Below are positions 42,781 to 51,646 of a stretch of 64,000 nucleotides of DNA, piece by piece; position 1 is the stretch's first letter, and each line of letters opens with the position of its first letter. The notes under the pieces were generated by a model, which was not told the DNA's origin, searched no databases, and saw nothing but the letters and a program-made list of their open reading frames with translations. This DNA comes from Nonomuraea indica. GTDB lineage: Bacteria > Actinomycetota > Actinomycetes > Streptosporangiales > Streptosporangiaceae. The translations under genes and the position numbers were made by a program. Where the stretch lies: assembly GCF_002850745.1 (NCBI RefSeq), contig NZ_KZ559474.1, positions 281,042 through 345,041 on the forward strand, given 5' to 3'.

Positions 42781-45660
42781 ATGACGGCGGAAAGGCGGTG
42801 CCCCCCGATGGCCACCGGCGTCACAGCCCAGAGCCCGGGCGGCGAATCCGCCGCCGACCGTCTGAAGGCGGTCCAGGATCTGTGTGACCGCGGCGAGCCG
42901 CTCGAGGCGGTCATGCGCGCGGTCGGTCCAGGCGGCCGCGACCCGGCGTTCGACGCCGAGGTGCTCAGCGGGCCGCTCGGCTCGCGGATGGACCTCGCCG
43001 TCAAACGCGGTCCCGCCCGCAGGCGTGAGCTCCTCACGCTCATCCGCCCCTACCTCGCGGCCGTCGACCCGGCCGTGAAGCGGGAGCTGCCCGTCGCCCG
43101 GCGGGTCATCTGCCACCTCATCGAGACGCGGCCCGACGACGAGCTGGCCGACGGCGACACCCTGGCCAAGGTCGTCGCCGCCGCGGCCGAGCCGTCCAAG
43201 CGGATCCGCAAGGGCCTGCGCTGGTACGCCGACCTGCCGTTCCAGGACGAGCTGCCGCCCGCCCTGTTCAGGCTGCGGCGCGCCGACATGGTGCCCGTCA
43301 CCCACATCGACGACATCCAGTGGGTCGACGGCAGGCTGCGCATCACCGGCTTCGCCTACCTCGCCGGGCTCTCGGTCCGCAGCCGCCGGTTCAACCGGGC
43401 GACCGTGGTGCTGCGCGGACCGCGCTGGCTGCCGCCCGTACGGCTGCGCACCCGGCGGGTGCTCGCGCCCGAGGCCACCCACGGGGCCCGCGAGCCGGGC
43501 TGCAACTACGACTGGTCCGGCTTCACCGCCGACCTGAGCCCGCGGGCGCTGCGCTGGCGCGGCGCGGTGCGCGGGGTCGTCTCGGCGGTCCGGCGCCGGA
43601 TGCGGCACCGCCCGGCCGTCCACGACACGACGACGTGGCGTGCCGAAATCGTCTTCTGGAGCCGCGGCGCCCGGGCCACCGGCCTGCTGCGCGGCTCGTC
43701 CATCGGCCGGCCCGAGCGGCCCGCCGGGCTCCGGCTGCGGCCCGGCTGGTGGGTCCGCCCGGTGTGGACGTCCGACCGCGCCCTGCAGGTGGTGCTCCAG
43801 CCCAACCGGGCCGAGCTGCGTTCCGCCACGATCGCCGACGAACGCCTCGAACTCCGGATCTTCCTGTCCGGCCGTACCGTGACCAAGGGGCACGCGCGGC
43901 TCGGCGGGCACCGGATGGCGGCCGAGTTCACGCCCGTCAGCGGCGGCACCGAGGTCGTCGTCGGCCTCGCCGTGTCGGCCCTGCTGCAGGAGAAGGACGG
44001 CCGGCGGCTGTGGGTGGAGCCCAAGGGCGACCCGGCGGCGTCCGTCATGCTGGGCGACTCGGGAGAGACCAGGGCCGTCTCCGGAGATCGCGAGATCACC
44101 GTGCTCGGCGACCGCCGCGATCGGGTCATCGTCTCCGCCCACCGCATCCGCCCGGCGATCACCTCGGCCGTCTGGGAGGGCTCGACGCTGGTCCTGCGCG
44201 GCAGCTACCCCGACGCGGCGGGTCCGCGCACGGTCTCGCTGCGGCACCGCTCGGGCCTGATGTACGGCCTGCCGATGGAGCGCGACGGCGAGACGTTCAC
44301 CGTCCGGCTCACGCCGTCGGCGATGGACCGCTTCGGCGAGAGCGTGCCGCTGGCCTCCGGCACCTGGAACCTGTCCCTGCGCCATCCCTCGGGCGAGATC
44401 GTCCCGCTGCGCATGGACCACGCCGCGCTCCCGGGCCTCGACGAGGACCCCCGCTCGTTCGGCGGGCGCGCCTACCGGATCGTGTCCACCCGCTTCGACG
44501 TGCCCGTGGTCACCGTCGAGGAGGAGCGGCCCGCCGACGAGAAGGGCGTGGCCGGCACGCACGTGCTGCGGCGGGTCTTCTACCCGGCCCAGCGCACCGA
44601 GCCGCTCACCGACGCCACCGTCTACGTCGTCAACGACGGCCGGCTCTACGCCGACAGCGTCCGCGCCGTCTACGAGGAGCGGCTGCGGCGCGGCGACGAC
44701 CGCGAGCACATCTGGATCGTCAAGGACGGCGCGTTCGTCCCGCCGCACGGTGCGACCGTGGTGCGGGCGGGCAGCCGCGAGCACCACGCCGCCCTGGCCA
44801 GGTCCCGCTACATCGTGACCAACTCCTTCCTGCCCGTCTGGTTCCGCTCGCGCGAGGACCAGGTGGTGCTGCAGACGTGGAACGGCACCCCGGCCAAGCA
44901 CATCGGCAACGACCAGGCCCACATGCAGCGCGATCCCCGGCCGCCGGTCTGGCACCGGCAGGCCACCGAGGTGCGCGGCTGGGACGTGCTGCTGTCGCAG
45001 TCGCCGTGGGCCACGCCGGTGCTGCGCAAGGCGTTCGGCTACCAGGGCGAGGTGCTAGAGAGCGGGCTGCCGCGCAACGACGTGCTCACCTCGCCCGACC
45101 GCGACCGGCTGGCCGCGGCGGTGCGGGAGCGGCTGGGGCTGGTCGAGGGCAAGCGGGTCGTGCTGTACGCGCCGACGTGGCGCGACTACGACCGCAAGAA
45201 CGCCATGGTGAAGCTCGACCTGGCCAAGGCGCGGGTCGAGCTGGGGGCCGACCACGAACTGCTGGTACGGGCGCACCCGATGCAGGCCATGCCCGCCGTT
45301 CCCGACATCGCCCACGACGTAACGACTTATCCCGACATGGCCGAGTTGCTGCTGGTGGCCGACGTGCTGGTCACCGACTACTCCTCCGTCATGTTCGACT
45401 TCGCGGCCACCGGGCGTCCCATGGTCTTCTACGCCTACGACCTGCCGAAGTACTCCACCAAGCGCGGCCTGTACGTCGACCTGCCGGAGATCGCCCCCGG
45501 CCCGGTGCTGTCCACGTCGGCCGACGTCATCGACGCCCTGCGCTCGATCGACGAGGTCGCCCAGGCGCACGCCGACCGCTACGACGCCTTCCGCGCCACC
45601 TTCGCTCCGCGCGACGACGGCAAGGCCACGGCCCGCGTCGTCGACCACATCTGGAAGTAG
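42781..45660 (+). CDS. CDP-glycerol:poly(glycerophosphate) glycerophosphotransferase-like protein
   Basis: 959 aa. Residues 1-590 form an N-terminal region without a recognised enzyme motif; the C-terminal 370 residues match TagF/TagB-type transferases: YIVTNSFLPVWF, QTWNGTPAKHIGND, VLESGLPRNDVL, LYAPTWRDYD, RAHPMQ (His832) and LVTDYSSVMFDFAATGRPMV. The first catalytic His of the TWHGTP motif is Asn701 here. Likely role: teichoic acid or other glycerol/ribitol-phosphate polymer of the wall. ATG 42781 is used; ATG 42808 is an alternative. Confidence 0.8.
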   Translation: MTAERRCPPMATGVTAQSPGGESAADRLKAVQDLCDRGEPLEAVMRAVGPGGRDPAFDAEVLSGPLGSRMDLAVKRGPARRRELLTLIRPYLAAVDPAVKRELPVARRVICHLIETRPDDELADGDTLAKVVAAAAEPSKRIRKGLRWYADLPFQDELPPALFRLRRADMVPVTHIDDIQWVDGRLRITGFAYLAGLSVRSRRFNRATVVLRGPRWLPPVRLRTRRVLAPEATHGAREPGCNYDWSGFTADLSPRALRWRGAVRGVVSAVRRRMRHRPAVHDTTTWRAEIVFWSRGARATGLLRGSSIGRPERPAGLRLRPGWWVRPVWTSDRALQVVLQPNRAELRSATIADERLELRIFLSGRTVTKGHARLGGHRMAAEFTPVSGGTEVVVGLAVSALLQEKDGRRLWVEPKGDPAASVMLGDSGETRAVSGDREITVLGDRRDRVIVSAHRIRPAITSAVWEGSTLVLRGSYPDAAGPRTVSLRHRSGLMYGLPMERDGETFTVRLTPSAMDRFGESVPLASGTWNLSLRHPSGEIVPLRMDHAALPGLDEDPRSFGGRAYRIVSTRFDVPVVTVEEERPADEKGVAGTHVLRRVFYPAQRTEPLTDATVYVVNDGRLYADSVRAVYEERLRRGDDREHIWIVKDGAFVPPHGATVVRAGSREHHAALARSRYIVTNSFLPVWFRSREDQVVLQTWNGTPAKHIGNDQAHMQRDPRPPVWHRQATEVRGWDVLLSQSPWATPVLRKAFGYQGEVLESGLPRNDVLTSPDRDRLAAAVRERLGLVEGKRVVLYAPTWRDYDRKNAMVKLDLAKARVELGADHELLVRAHPMQAMPAVPDIAHDVTTYPDMAELLLVADVLVTDYSSVMFDFAATGRPMVFYAYDLPKYSTKRGLYVDLPEIAPGPVLSTSADVIDALRSIDEVAQAHADRYDAFRATFAPRDDGKATARVVDHIWK

Positions 45661-45665
45661 CGGCC

Positions 45666-45692
45666 CGCCCGGCGGAGGACACCCGCCGGGCG
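45666..45692 (+). terminator. Hairpin terminator after the glycerophosphotransferase gene
   Basis: CGCCCGGCGG (45666-45675) pairs perfectly with CCGCCGGGCG (45683-45692), 7-nt loop, 5 bp after the stop codon. Confidence 0.75.
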
Positions 45693-45864
45693 ACGGCGGC
45701 CATCGCGGGCCGGTCACGACTCCGGTTCCGCCATCCGGCCTGTCCAGGTGGGGATGTGCTGCCCGAGACGGTCGCGAAAGGGTCAAAAGGCCGGTATCAG
45801 GCATGAAACGCCCTCCAGCGCGGGGATAAGGAGACGGAGAGCAGCTCGGCCCGGAGGAGGGAAC

Positions 45865-46395
45865 ATGACCACCGCCCAGCCGCGTCCGTCCGCCACCACC
45901 CGGACGGCGGCAGGTCCCGCCCGCGAGCTCACGCTGGAGCTGCCGATGGTCACCGTCCGGATCCACCCTCCGGAGCTCCGGCTGCCCAGGCCACGCGTCG
46001 CGATGCCGCGCGTCAACCGGCAGGAGGTCGGGCACGCGGTGGACGTCGCCAGGTCCCTGCTGCCGCCGCCCGAGAGGGTGGCGTACTACGGGGCGCTGGG
46101 CGCGCTCGCGGTGGCGGGCGTGATCGAGTGGCCGGTCGCGGCGGCGATCGGGGCGGGGACGGTGATCGCGCAGCGGGCCCGGTCGAAGGAGTCGGCGGAG
46201 TTCTCGGCCGGTCCGCGACAGGCGCCCGCGTCGGCCCGTGCCGGCACCCCCGCACTGGAGCCGACGGAGAGAGACGGCGCGGTGCCCGCGGCCGACTCCG
46301 GTGACGCGGGTGACGCCGTCCGCCCCCAGGCCGCCGAGCGCGACGCCGGGGCGAGGGCTTCGCGCGGCAAGAAGACCGGCAAGGCGGAGACCTAG
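45865..46395 (+). CDS. Hypothetical protein preceding the CtpI-like ATPase
   Basis: 176 aa from ATG 45865 with GGAGGAGG upstream. A beta-type segment (RELTLELPMVTVRIHPPELR) leads to a hydrophobic hairpin (VAYYGALGALAVAGVIEWPV, AAAIGAGTVIAQRA), then an Ala/Glu/Arg-rich disordered tail ending KKTGKAET. Probably membrane-associated. It is 144 bp upstream of the P-type ATPase on the same strand and may be its accessory subunit (inference). No family recognised. Confidence 0.65.
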   Translation: MTTAQPRPSATTRTAAGPARELTLELPMVTVRIHPPELRLPRPRVAMPRVNRQEVGHAVDVARSLLPPPERVAYYGALGALAVAGVIEWPVAAAIGAGTVIAQRARSKESAEFSAGPRQAPASARAGTPALEPTERDGAVPAADSGDAGDAVRPQAAERDAGARASRGKKTGKAET

Positions 46396-46539
46396 CCCGC
46401 TCTTTCCCGGCCGACCAGAGCGAGACCCCCGCCGGTCCGTTCCCGGCCGACCGGACAGGAACTCCCCAGCCCTTCCGGTTCCGGTCCACCCGAGAAGACG
46501 CCCCCCGGCCCGTCACCACCGCCATCGAGGGGAGCGCAC

Positions 46540-49500
46540 ATGCGGTTGCCCGGCATCCGCTTCGCCACCGGCACGCTGCTGACCATGCTCCCCGACCCGG
46601 TACGCGACCTGCTTCCCCGCCCGCGCCTGGTGCGGGAGTGCGCCGGAGGCGTCCGCATCGAGTTGCGCGCCCTCGGCGGCCCGGGCACCGAACGCGCCGC
46701 CCGTGCCCTGGAGAAGCGGCTGCTGGCCGCCGGGGCCGACCGGGCGGAGGTCAACGGGGCGCTCGGCTGCGTCTTCGTCGGCCGCGACGCCGCGGGGGAG
46801 GCGGACACGGCGGACGGGTTCGACGAGGGATCCGTGGCCGCGTTCGTGGCGGTGGTGGAGGAACTCGACCGCGTCGCCGCGGCGGACGGACCCCCCGCCA
46901 CCGACAGCACGCCCGCCGACGAGGAGGACGGGTCCTGCGCCGAGAAGGGGAGCGACGGGGGAAGGCTGTTCGACGGGGTGGAGCAGCAGGCCCGTGCCGC
47001 CGTCAGCCTCGGCCTGCACCTGGTCGGCGTGGGGGTCGCGCTGGCCGGTCAGGTCGCCCGCGTCCCGAAGCTGCCGCCCGTCGTACCCGCGATCACCGGG
47101 CTGGTGGAGCACACCCCGCGGGTGCGGCGGGAGATCGAGGAACGCCTCGGCCGGCAGACGGCCGAGGCGCTGCTGGCCTCCACCCGCGTCGTCACCCATG
47201 CGCTGGCCCTGCGCCCGGTCGCGCTGCTCATCGACTCGGCCGCCGCGGCGGGCCGGTACCTCGACGCCCGCGCCGGCCGTCGTGCCTGGGAGTCACGGGA
47301 GGAGGAGCTGGCCGCCGCGCCGGGTGCGTACCGGCACATCCGGATGGCGGTGACGCCGCGCCCGGTCAGGCTGCCGCGCGGCCCCGTCGAGCGGTACGCG
47401 GACGCGGCGAGTCCCGCCGCGCTCGCCGCGCAGGGTCTCACGGCCGTCGTCGGCGCCGACCGCCGGCGGGCGCTGCCGGTGCTGGTCGCCGCCACGCCCC
47501 GGGCGGCGCGGCTGGGCAGGGAGGCGTTCACCGGCGCCGTCGTCCGCGCGTTGGCCGGACGCGGCACGATCGTGCTGGATCACCACGCGCTGCACCGGAT
47601 GGACCGCGTCGACACGGTCGTCCTCGACGCCGGCGTGCTGACGACGGGCCGGTGGGCGGTCCACGGCGTCGTCCCCCTGGATCCGGGCGTGGACCGGGAC
47701 GAGCTGCATGTCCGCCTGTACTCCCTCCTCGACCTCACGGACCCCGGCGCGCGCCGCGAGCGCGACGGCTGGACGGCCGAGCCCGTCACCTCCGACGCGC
47801 GGGCCGTCACCTTGGCGGGGCGGGCCGTCGCGGCGCGGCGGGGCCGGGCGCCGGACGCGCGGGCCGGTGCGCCGGAGGCGACGGGACGGGCCGACGTGGC
47901 CGGGTGGCGGCGGCAGGGGGTCCGGCCGGTCATGGTGGCCCGGCACGGGACGGCGGTGGCGCTGGTGGGTCTGGCGCCCGAACCGGCGCCCCTCGCCGCG
48001 GCGGTGGCCGCCGCGCCGGGGGACGCCTGCGCGGTGGTGCTGGCCGGAGGAGACGCCGGGCTGGCCGGGCGGCTCGGCGTCGAGCGGACCGTGCCGGGCG
48101 GCGCGCGGCTGGCGGCTTCGGTACGGGCCCTGCAGGCCGAGGGACACGGGGTGGCGGTGGTCACCCGACGCTGGCGGCGCGCTCTGGTCCAGGCCGACCT
48201 GGCCATCGGCGTCCTGACCGGACAGGAGCCGGGCGTAACTAGGCCGGGTGTAACCGGGCCGGGTGTAACCGGGCCGGGCGGAGGTTGGCCAGGCGGGGGC
48301 GGGCCGGGTGTGACCGGGTTGCCGGGCGCCGGGCCGGGCGCCGGTGAGGGCGGGGCCGGGTTGCCGGGCACCGGTGAGGGCGCGGCCGGGTCGCAGGGCG
48401 CCGGGCGTGTGCCGTGGGACGCCGACGTGATCGGCGGGTTCGACGGGGCGCACCTGCTGCTGAGCTGCCTCCCGCACGCCCGCAGGGCCGCCAGGCGCGG
48501 TGTCCGGGTCGCCGCCACAGGGGCGGTCGTCGGGGCGGGGCTGGCGGCCGTCGGGCCGGCCCGGAACGCCCTGCGGCGGGCACATCTCGCCGCCGACTGC
48601 ACGTCCGTGGCCGCGCTGGCGGCCGGGGCGTGGACGGGCCGCCGTGCCGCCCGGCAGGCGCCGCCGATCCCGGCCGACCACACGCCGTGGCACGCCATGC
48701 CGGTCCAGGACGTCCTGGACCGGCTGCGCACCTCGCCGCACGGCCTGACCGAGACGCAGGCCCACCACCGCAGGACGACGGGCTCCCCCGCCGAACCCAC
48801 CGCACCGGGTCGAGGCGTGGCGGGCCGTGCGGACGGAGCGCCGCGGTCGCGCGGGGGCGCGGTGAGCCGGGCGGCGCAGGGGGCCGGGTCGCTGGCCCGT
48901 GCCTGCGTGAGCGAGCTGGCCAACCCGCTCACCCCCGTCCTCGCCGCCGGCGCGGGCATGTCGGCCGCGGTCGGCTCGGTGCTGGACGCGGGGCTGATCG
49001 CCGGTGTGATGGCAGCGGGCGCCCTGCTCGGCGGAGCCCAGCGGCGGGGCGCCGACCGGGCCCTGCACCGCCTGACCCGCGTCACCGCCCCGCCGGTACG
49101 GCTGCGCAGGCCCGCCGGCGCGATGACCGCCGTGCCCGACGACCTGGTGCCCGGTGACGTGGTGGAGCTGCGCGCCGGCGACGCCGTACCGGCCGACTGC
49201 AGGCTGATCGAGGCGGCGGGCCTGGAGGTCGACGAGTCGGCGCTCACCGGGGAGTCGCAGCTCGTCGTCAAGACGGCGGCGCCCACGGCGGCGGCGGCCA
49301 TCGCCGACCGCGCCTCGATGGTCTATCGGGGGACGACGGTCGCGGCCGGGCACGGGCTCGCCGCGGTGGTGGCCGTCGGCGAGTCGACCGAGTGGGGCCG
49401 GACCGCGCGCCTGGCGGCGGCCGGGCCGCCGCCGAGCGGGGTGGAGCTGAGGCTGCGGGCGCTGAGCCGCCGGATCCTGCCGGCGTCCATCGGTTCGGGC

Positions 49501-51306
49501 GTGCTGCTCATGCTGATCGAGCTGCTGCGCGGCACGCCGGTGGCGGCGGCCGTCGCGCCGGCGGTGAGCCTGGCGGTGGCGGCGGTGCCGGAGGGGCTCC
49601 CGTTCGTGGCGACCGTGGCGGAGCTGGCGTCCGCCAAGCGGCTGTCGGCCCGCGACGCGCTGGTGCGCAACCCGTCCACCATCGAGGCGCTCGGCCGGGT
49701 GGACGTGCTCTGCTTCGACAAGACCGGAACCCTCACCGAGGGCCGCATCACGCTCGCCCGGGTGTCGGACGGGCGGACGGACAGGCCGGTGGGGGAGCTC
49801 ACGCCGGAGCTGGAGGCGGTCGTCGCCGCCGCGCTGCGTGCCTGCCCCCGCCACGAGGACGGGCGCGCCGTCCCCCACCCCACCGATCGCGCCGTCGTGG
49901 CGGGAGCCCGGGGCCTGGGCGTGACGCAGGAGGGCTGGCGGCGGACCGACGAGCTGCCCTTCGAGCCGGCGCGCGGCTACCACGCCGTACTGGGCCTGGC
50001 CAACGGCAGGTGCCTGCTGAGCGTCAAGGGCGCTCCGGAGGCGGTGCTGACCCACTGCGCGGGCGTGGCGCGGGGGACGGGCACGGACCCGCTGGACGAC
50101 GGCGTCAGGCGCGAGCTGGCGAAGGAGGTGGACCGTCTGGCCCGGCAGGGGCACCGGGTGCTCGCGGTCGCCGAGCGCGAGGCTTCCAGCCGCGCCGACC
50201 TGGAGGAGTCCCGGATCGACCGGCTGCGCCTCCTCGGGTTCCTCTGCCTGGCGGACCCGGTGCGTCCCACCGCCAAGCGCAGCGTCGAGGGCCTGATGCG
50301 CGCCGGCGTCCGCGTCGTCATGATCACCGGTGACCATCCGAGCACGGCCGAGGCCATCGCCGCCGAGATCAACGCCCTGAACGGCCGGCGGGTGATGACG
50401 GGCCCCGAACTCGACCGGCTGGACGACGACGCGCTGGCCGAGGTGCTGCCCGAGGTGGCGGTCTTCGCCCGCGTGACCCCCGGGCACAAGGCGCGGATCG
50501 TCGCCGGCCTGCGCCGGGCGGGCAGGGTGGTGGCCGTCACGGGCGACGGCGCCAACGACGTCCCGGCGATCCGGCTCGCCGACGTGGGGGTGGCCCTCGG
50601 ACCGCAGGCCACCCCCGCCGCGCGAGCCGCCGCCGACATCGTGGTGACCGACGACCGCATCGAGACGATCATCGACGCGATCGTGGAGGGCCGGGCCATG
50701 TGGGGGTCGGTCCGCGACGCGCTCGGCATGCTGCTGGGCGGCAACATCGGCGAGATCGCCTTCACGCTCGGCTCCAGCCTGCTGACCGGCCGAAGCGCGC
50801 TGAACGCCCGCCAGCTCCTGCTCGTCAACCTGCTCACCGACATGCTGCCCGCGATGGCGGTGGCCGTGCGCGCGCCGGGCGCGTCCAGCCCGGAGAGGCT
50901 GCTGGCCGAGGGTCCCGAGGCGTCGCTGGGGGCCGCGCTCAGCCGCGACATCCGCCTGCGGGCGGTCACCAGCGCGGGGGCGGCAGGAGCGGCATGGCTG
51001 CTGGCCCGCATGACGGGCACCCGCGCCAGGGCCGACACGGTGGGGCTGGTCGGCCTGGTGGGGGCGCAGCTCCTGCAGACGCTCGCGGTGGGCGGCCGGG
51101 ACCGGCTGGTGCTGCTGGCCGCCCTGTCGTCGCTGGCCGTGCTGGCCGCCGCCGTGTCCGTGCCGGGTCTGAGCGGCCTGTTCGGCTGTCGCCCGATCGG
51201 CCCCGTCGGCTGGGGGATCGGGCTCGGCTGCGCCGCCGTCGCGGTCCTCGTCGCGGGTCTGGTGGAACGGGCGGCGTCGGCCAGGGTTCACCGCCCGGTC
51301 AGGTAG
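46540..51306 (+). CDS. Giant CtpI-like cation-transporting P-type ATPase
   Basis: 1588 aa, close to M. tuberculosis CtpI (1632 aa). Residues 1-730 are an unusual N-terminal extension with hydrophobic segments and a Gly/Pro-rich linker (about 565-625, GVTGPGVTGPGGGW). The pump core has ALTGESQLV (actuator), PEGLPF in M4, CFDKTGTLTEG with phosphorylated Asp1060, KGAPEAVL, MITGDHPSTA and VTGDGANDVPAIRLAD, and six or more C-terminal spans. PEGLP resembles P2-type pumps rather than CPC-type metal pumps; the ion is unknown. ATG 46540 follows GAGGGGAG. Confidence 0.87.
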   Translation: MRLPGIRFATGTLLTMLPDPVRDLLPRPRLVRECAGGVRIELRALGGPGTERAARALEKRLLAAGADRAEVNGALGCVFVGRDAAGEADTADGFDEGSVAAFVAVVEELDRVAAADGPPATDSTPADEEDGSCAEKGSDGGRLFDGVEQQARAAVSLGLHLVGVGVALAGQVARVPKLPPVVPAITGLVEHTPRVRREIEERLGRQTAEALLASTRVVTHALALRPVALLIDSAAAAGRYLDARAGRRAWESREEELAAAPGAYRHIRMAVTPRPVRLPRGPVERYADAASPAALAAQGLTAVVGADRRRALPVLVAATPRAARLGREAFTGAVVRALAGRGTIVLDHHALHRMDRVDTVVLDAGVLTTGRWAVHGVVPLDPGVDRDELHVRLYSLLDLTDPGARRERDGWTAEPVTSDARAVTLAGRAVAARRGRAPDARAGAPEATGRADVAGWRRQGVRPVMVARHGTAVALVGLAPEPAPLAAAVAAAPGDACAVVLAGGDAGLAGRLGVERTVPGGARLAASVRALQAEGHGVAVVTRRWRRALVQADLAIGVLTGQEPGVTRPGVTGPGVTGPGGGWPGGGGPGVTGLPGAGPGAGEGGAGLPGTGEGAAGSQGAGRVPWDADVIGGFDGAHLLLSCLPHARRAARRGVRVAATGAVVGAGLAAVGPARNALRRAHLAADCTSVAALAAGAWTGRRAARQAPPIPADHTPWHAMPVQDVLDRLRTSPHGLTETQAHHRRTTGSPAEPTAPGRGVAGRADGAPRSRGGAVSRAAQGAGSLARACVSELANPLTPVLAAGAGMSAAVGSVLDAGLIAGVMAAGALLGGAQRRGADRALHRLTRVTAPPVRLRRPAGAMTAVPDDLVPGDVVELRAGDAVPADCRLIEAAGLEVDESALTGESQLVVKTAAPTAAAAIADRASMVYRGTTVAAGHGLAAVVAVGESTEWGRTARLAAAGPPPSGVELRLRALSRRILPASIGSGVLLMLIELLRGTPVAAAVAPAVSLAVAAVPEGLPFVATVAELASAKRLSARDALVRNPSTIEALGRVDVLCFDKTGTLTEGRITLARVSDGRTDRPVGELTPELEAVVAAALRACPRHEDGRAVPHPTDRAVVAGARGLGVTQEGWRRTDELPFEPARGYHAVLGLANGRCLLSVKGAPEAVLTHCAGVARGTGTDPLDDGVRRELAKEVDRLARQGHRVLAVAEREASSRADLEESRIDRLRLLGFLCLADPVRPTAKRSVEGLMRAGVRVVMITGDHPSTAEAIAAEINALNGRRVMTGPELDRLDDDALAEVLPEVAVFARVTPGHKARIVAGLRRAGRVVAVTGDGANDVPAIRLADVGVALGPQATPAARAAADIVVTDDRIETIIDAIVEGRAMWGSVRDALGMLLGGNIGEIAFTLGSSLLTGRSALNARQLLLVNLLTDMLPAMAVAVRAPGASSPERLLAEGPEASLGAALSRDIRLRAVTSAGAAGAAWLLARMTGTRARADTVGLVGLVGAQLLQTLAVGGRDRLVLLAALSSLAVLAAAVSVPGLSGLFGCRPIGPVGWGIGLGCAAVAVLVAGLVERAASARVHRPVR

Positions 51307-51320
51307 GCCGTACCCAAGTC

Positions 51321-51347
51321 GCCACTTTTATGGTGAAATCTGCCACT
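51321..51347. promoter_or_regulatory. Direct repeat GCCACT, 21 bp apart, upstream of the 37-aa peptide gene
   Basis: GCCACT occurs at 51321-51326 and 51342-51347, on the same face of the helix, 31 bp upstream of the peptide ATG. The surrounding stretch (CTTTTATGGTGAAATC) is AT-rich for this genome. It may be a promoter with an activator or repressor site. Confidence 0.35.
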
Positions 51348-51377
51348 AAAGCCTTACTCTCCCCCTAGAGGTGCTTA

Positions 51378-51491
51378 ATGTCCGGATTCATGGCTTCCGT
51401 GCTCGCGAAGGCGGCGTTCATGCTCCTGGAGGCGCTCGTGAAGCGCCTGCTCCACGCCCTTTTCGTCGCGGTGCTGCGGCGAGCCGCCTGA
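51378..51491 (+). CDS. 37-residue hydrophobic/amphipathic peptide
   Basis: ATG 51378 reads MSGFMASVLAKAAFMLLEAL then VKRLLHALFVAVLRRAA and stops at 51491. AGAGG lies 7 nt upstream. The peptide is almost entirely Ala, Leu, Val and Phe with Lys/Arg every 4-10 residues, which would make a membrane-binding amphipathic helix. It stands alone between the ATPase and adnA genes. It might be a type I toxin-like, regulatory or membrane-protein-modulating peptide; no family is recognised. The other parts of the 340-bp gap 51307-51646 hold no gene. Confidence 0.5.
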   Translation: MSGFMASVLAKAAFMLLEALVKRLLHALFVAVLRRAA

Positions 51492-51646
51492 GCCGCCCGG
51501 ATCCGGCCCGAGACGCCCGCACCCGCCCCGGCCTGCGGCGTGTCGGCGGGACATCGGCCCGCCGCGCCGCTACGGTAGGCGGATCTCGCGGGAAGACCGG
51601 TCAACACGGCACGATCTACCCCTGTGGTCTGGTGGAATCTAGTGCT

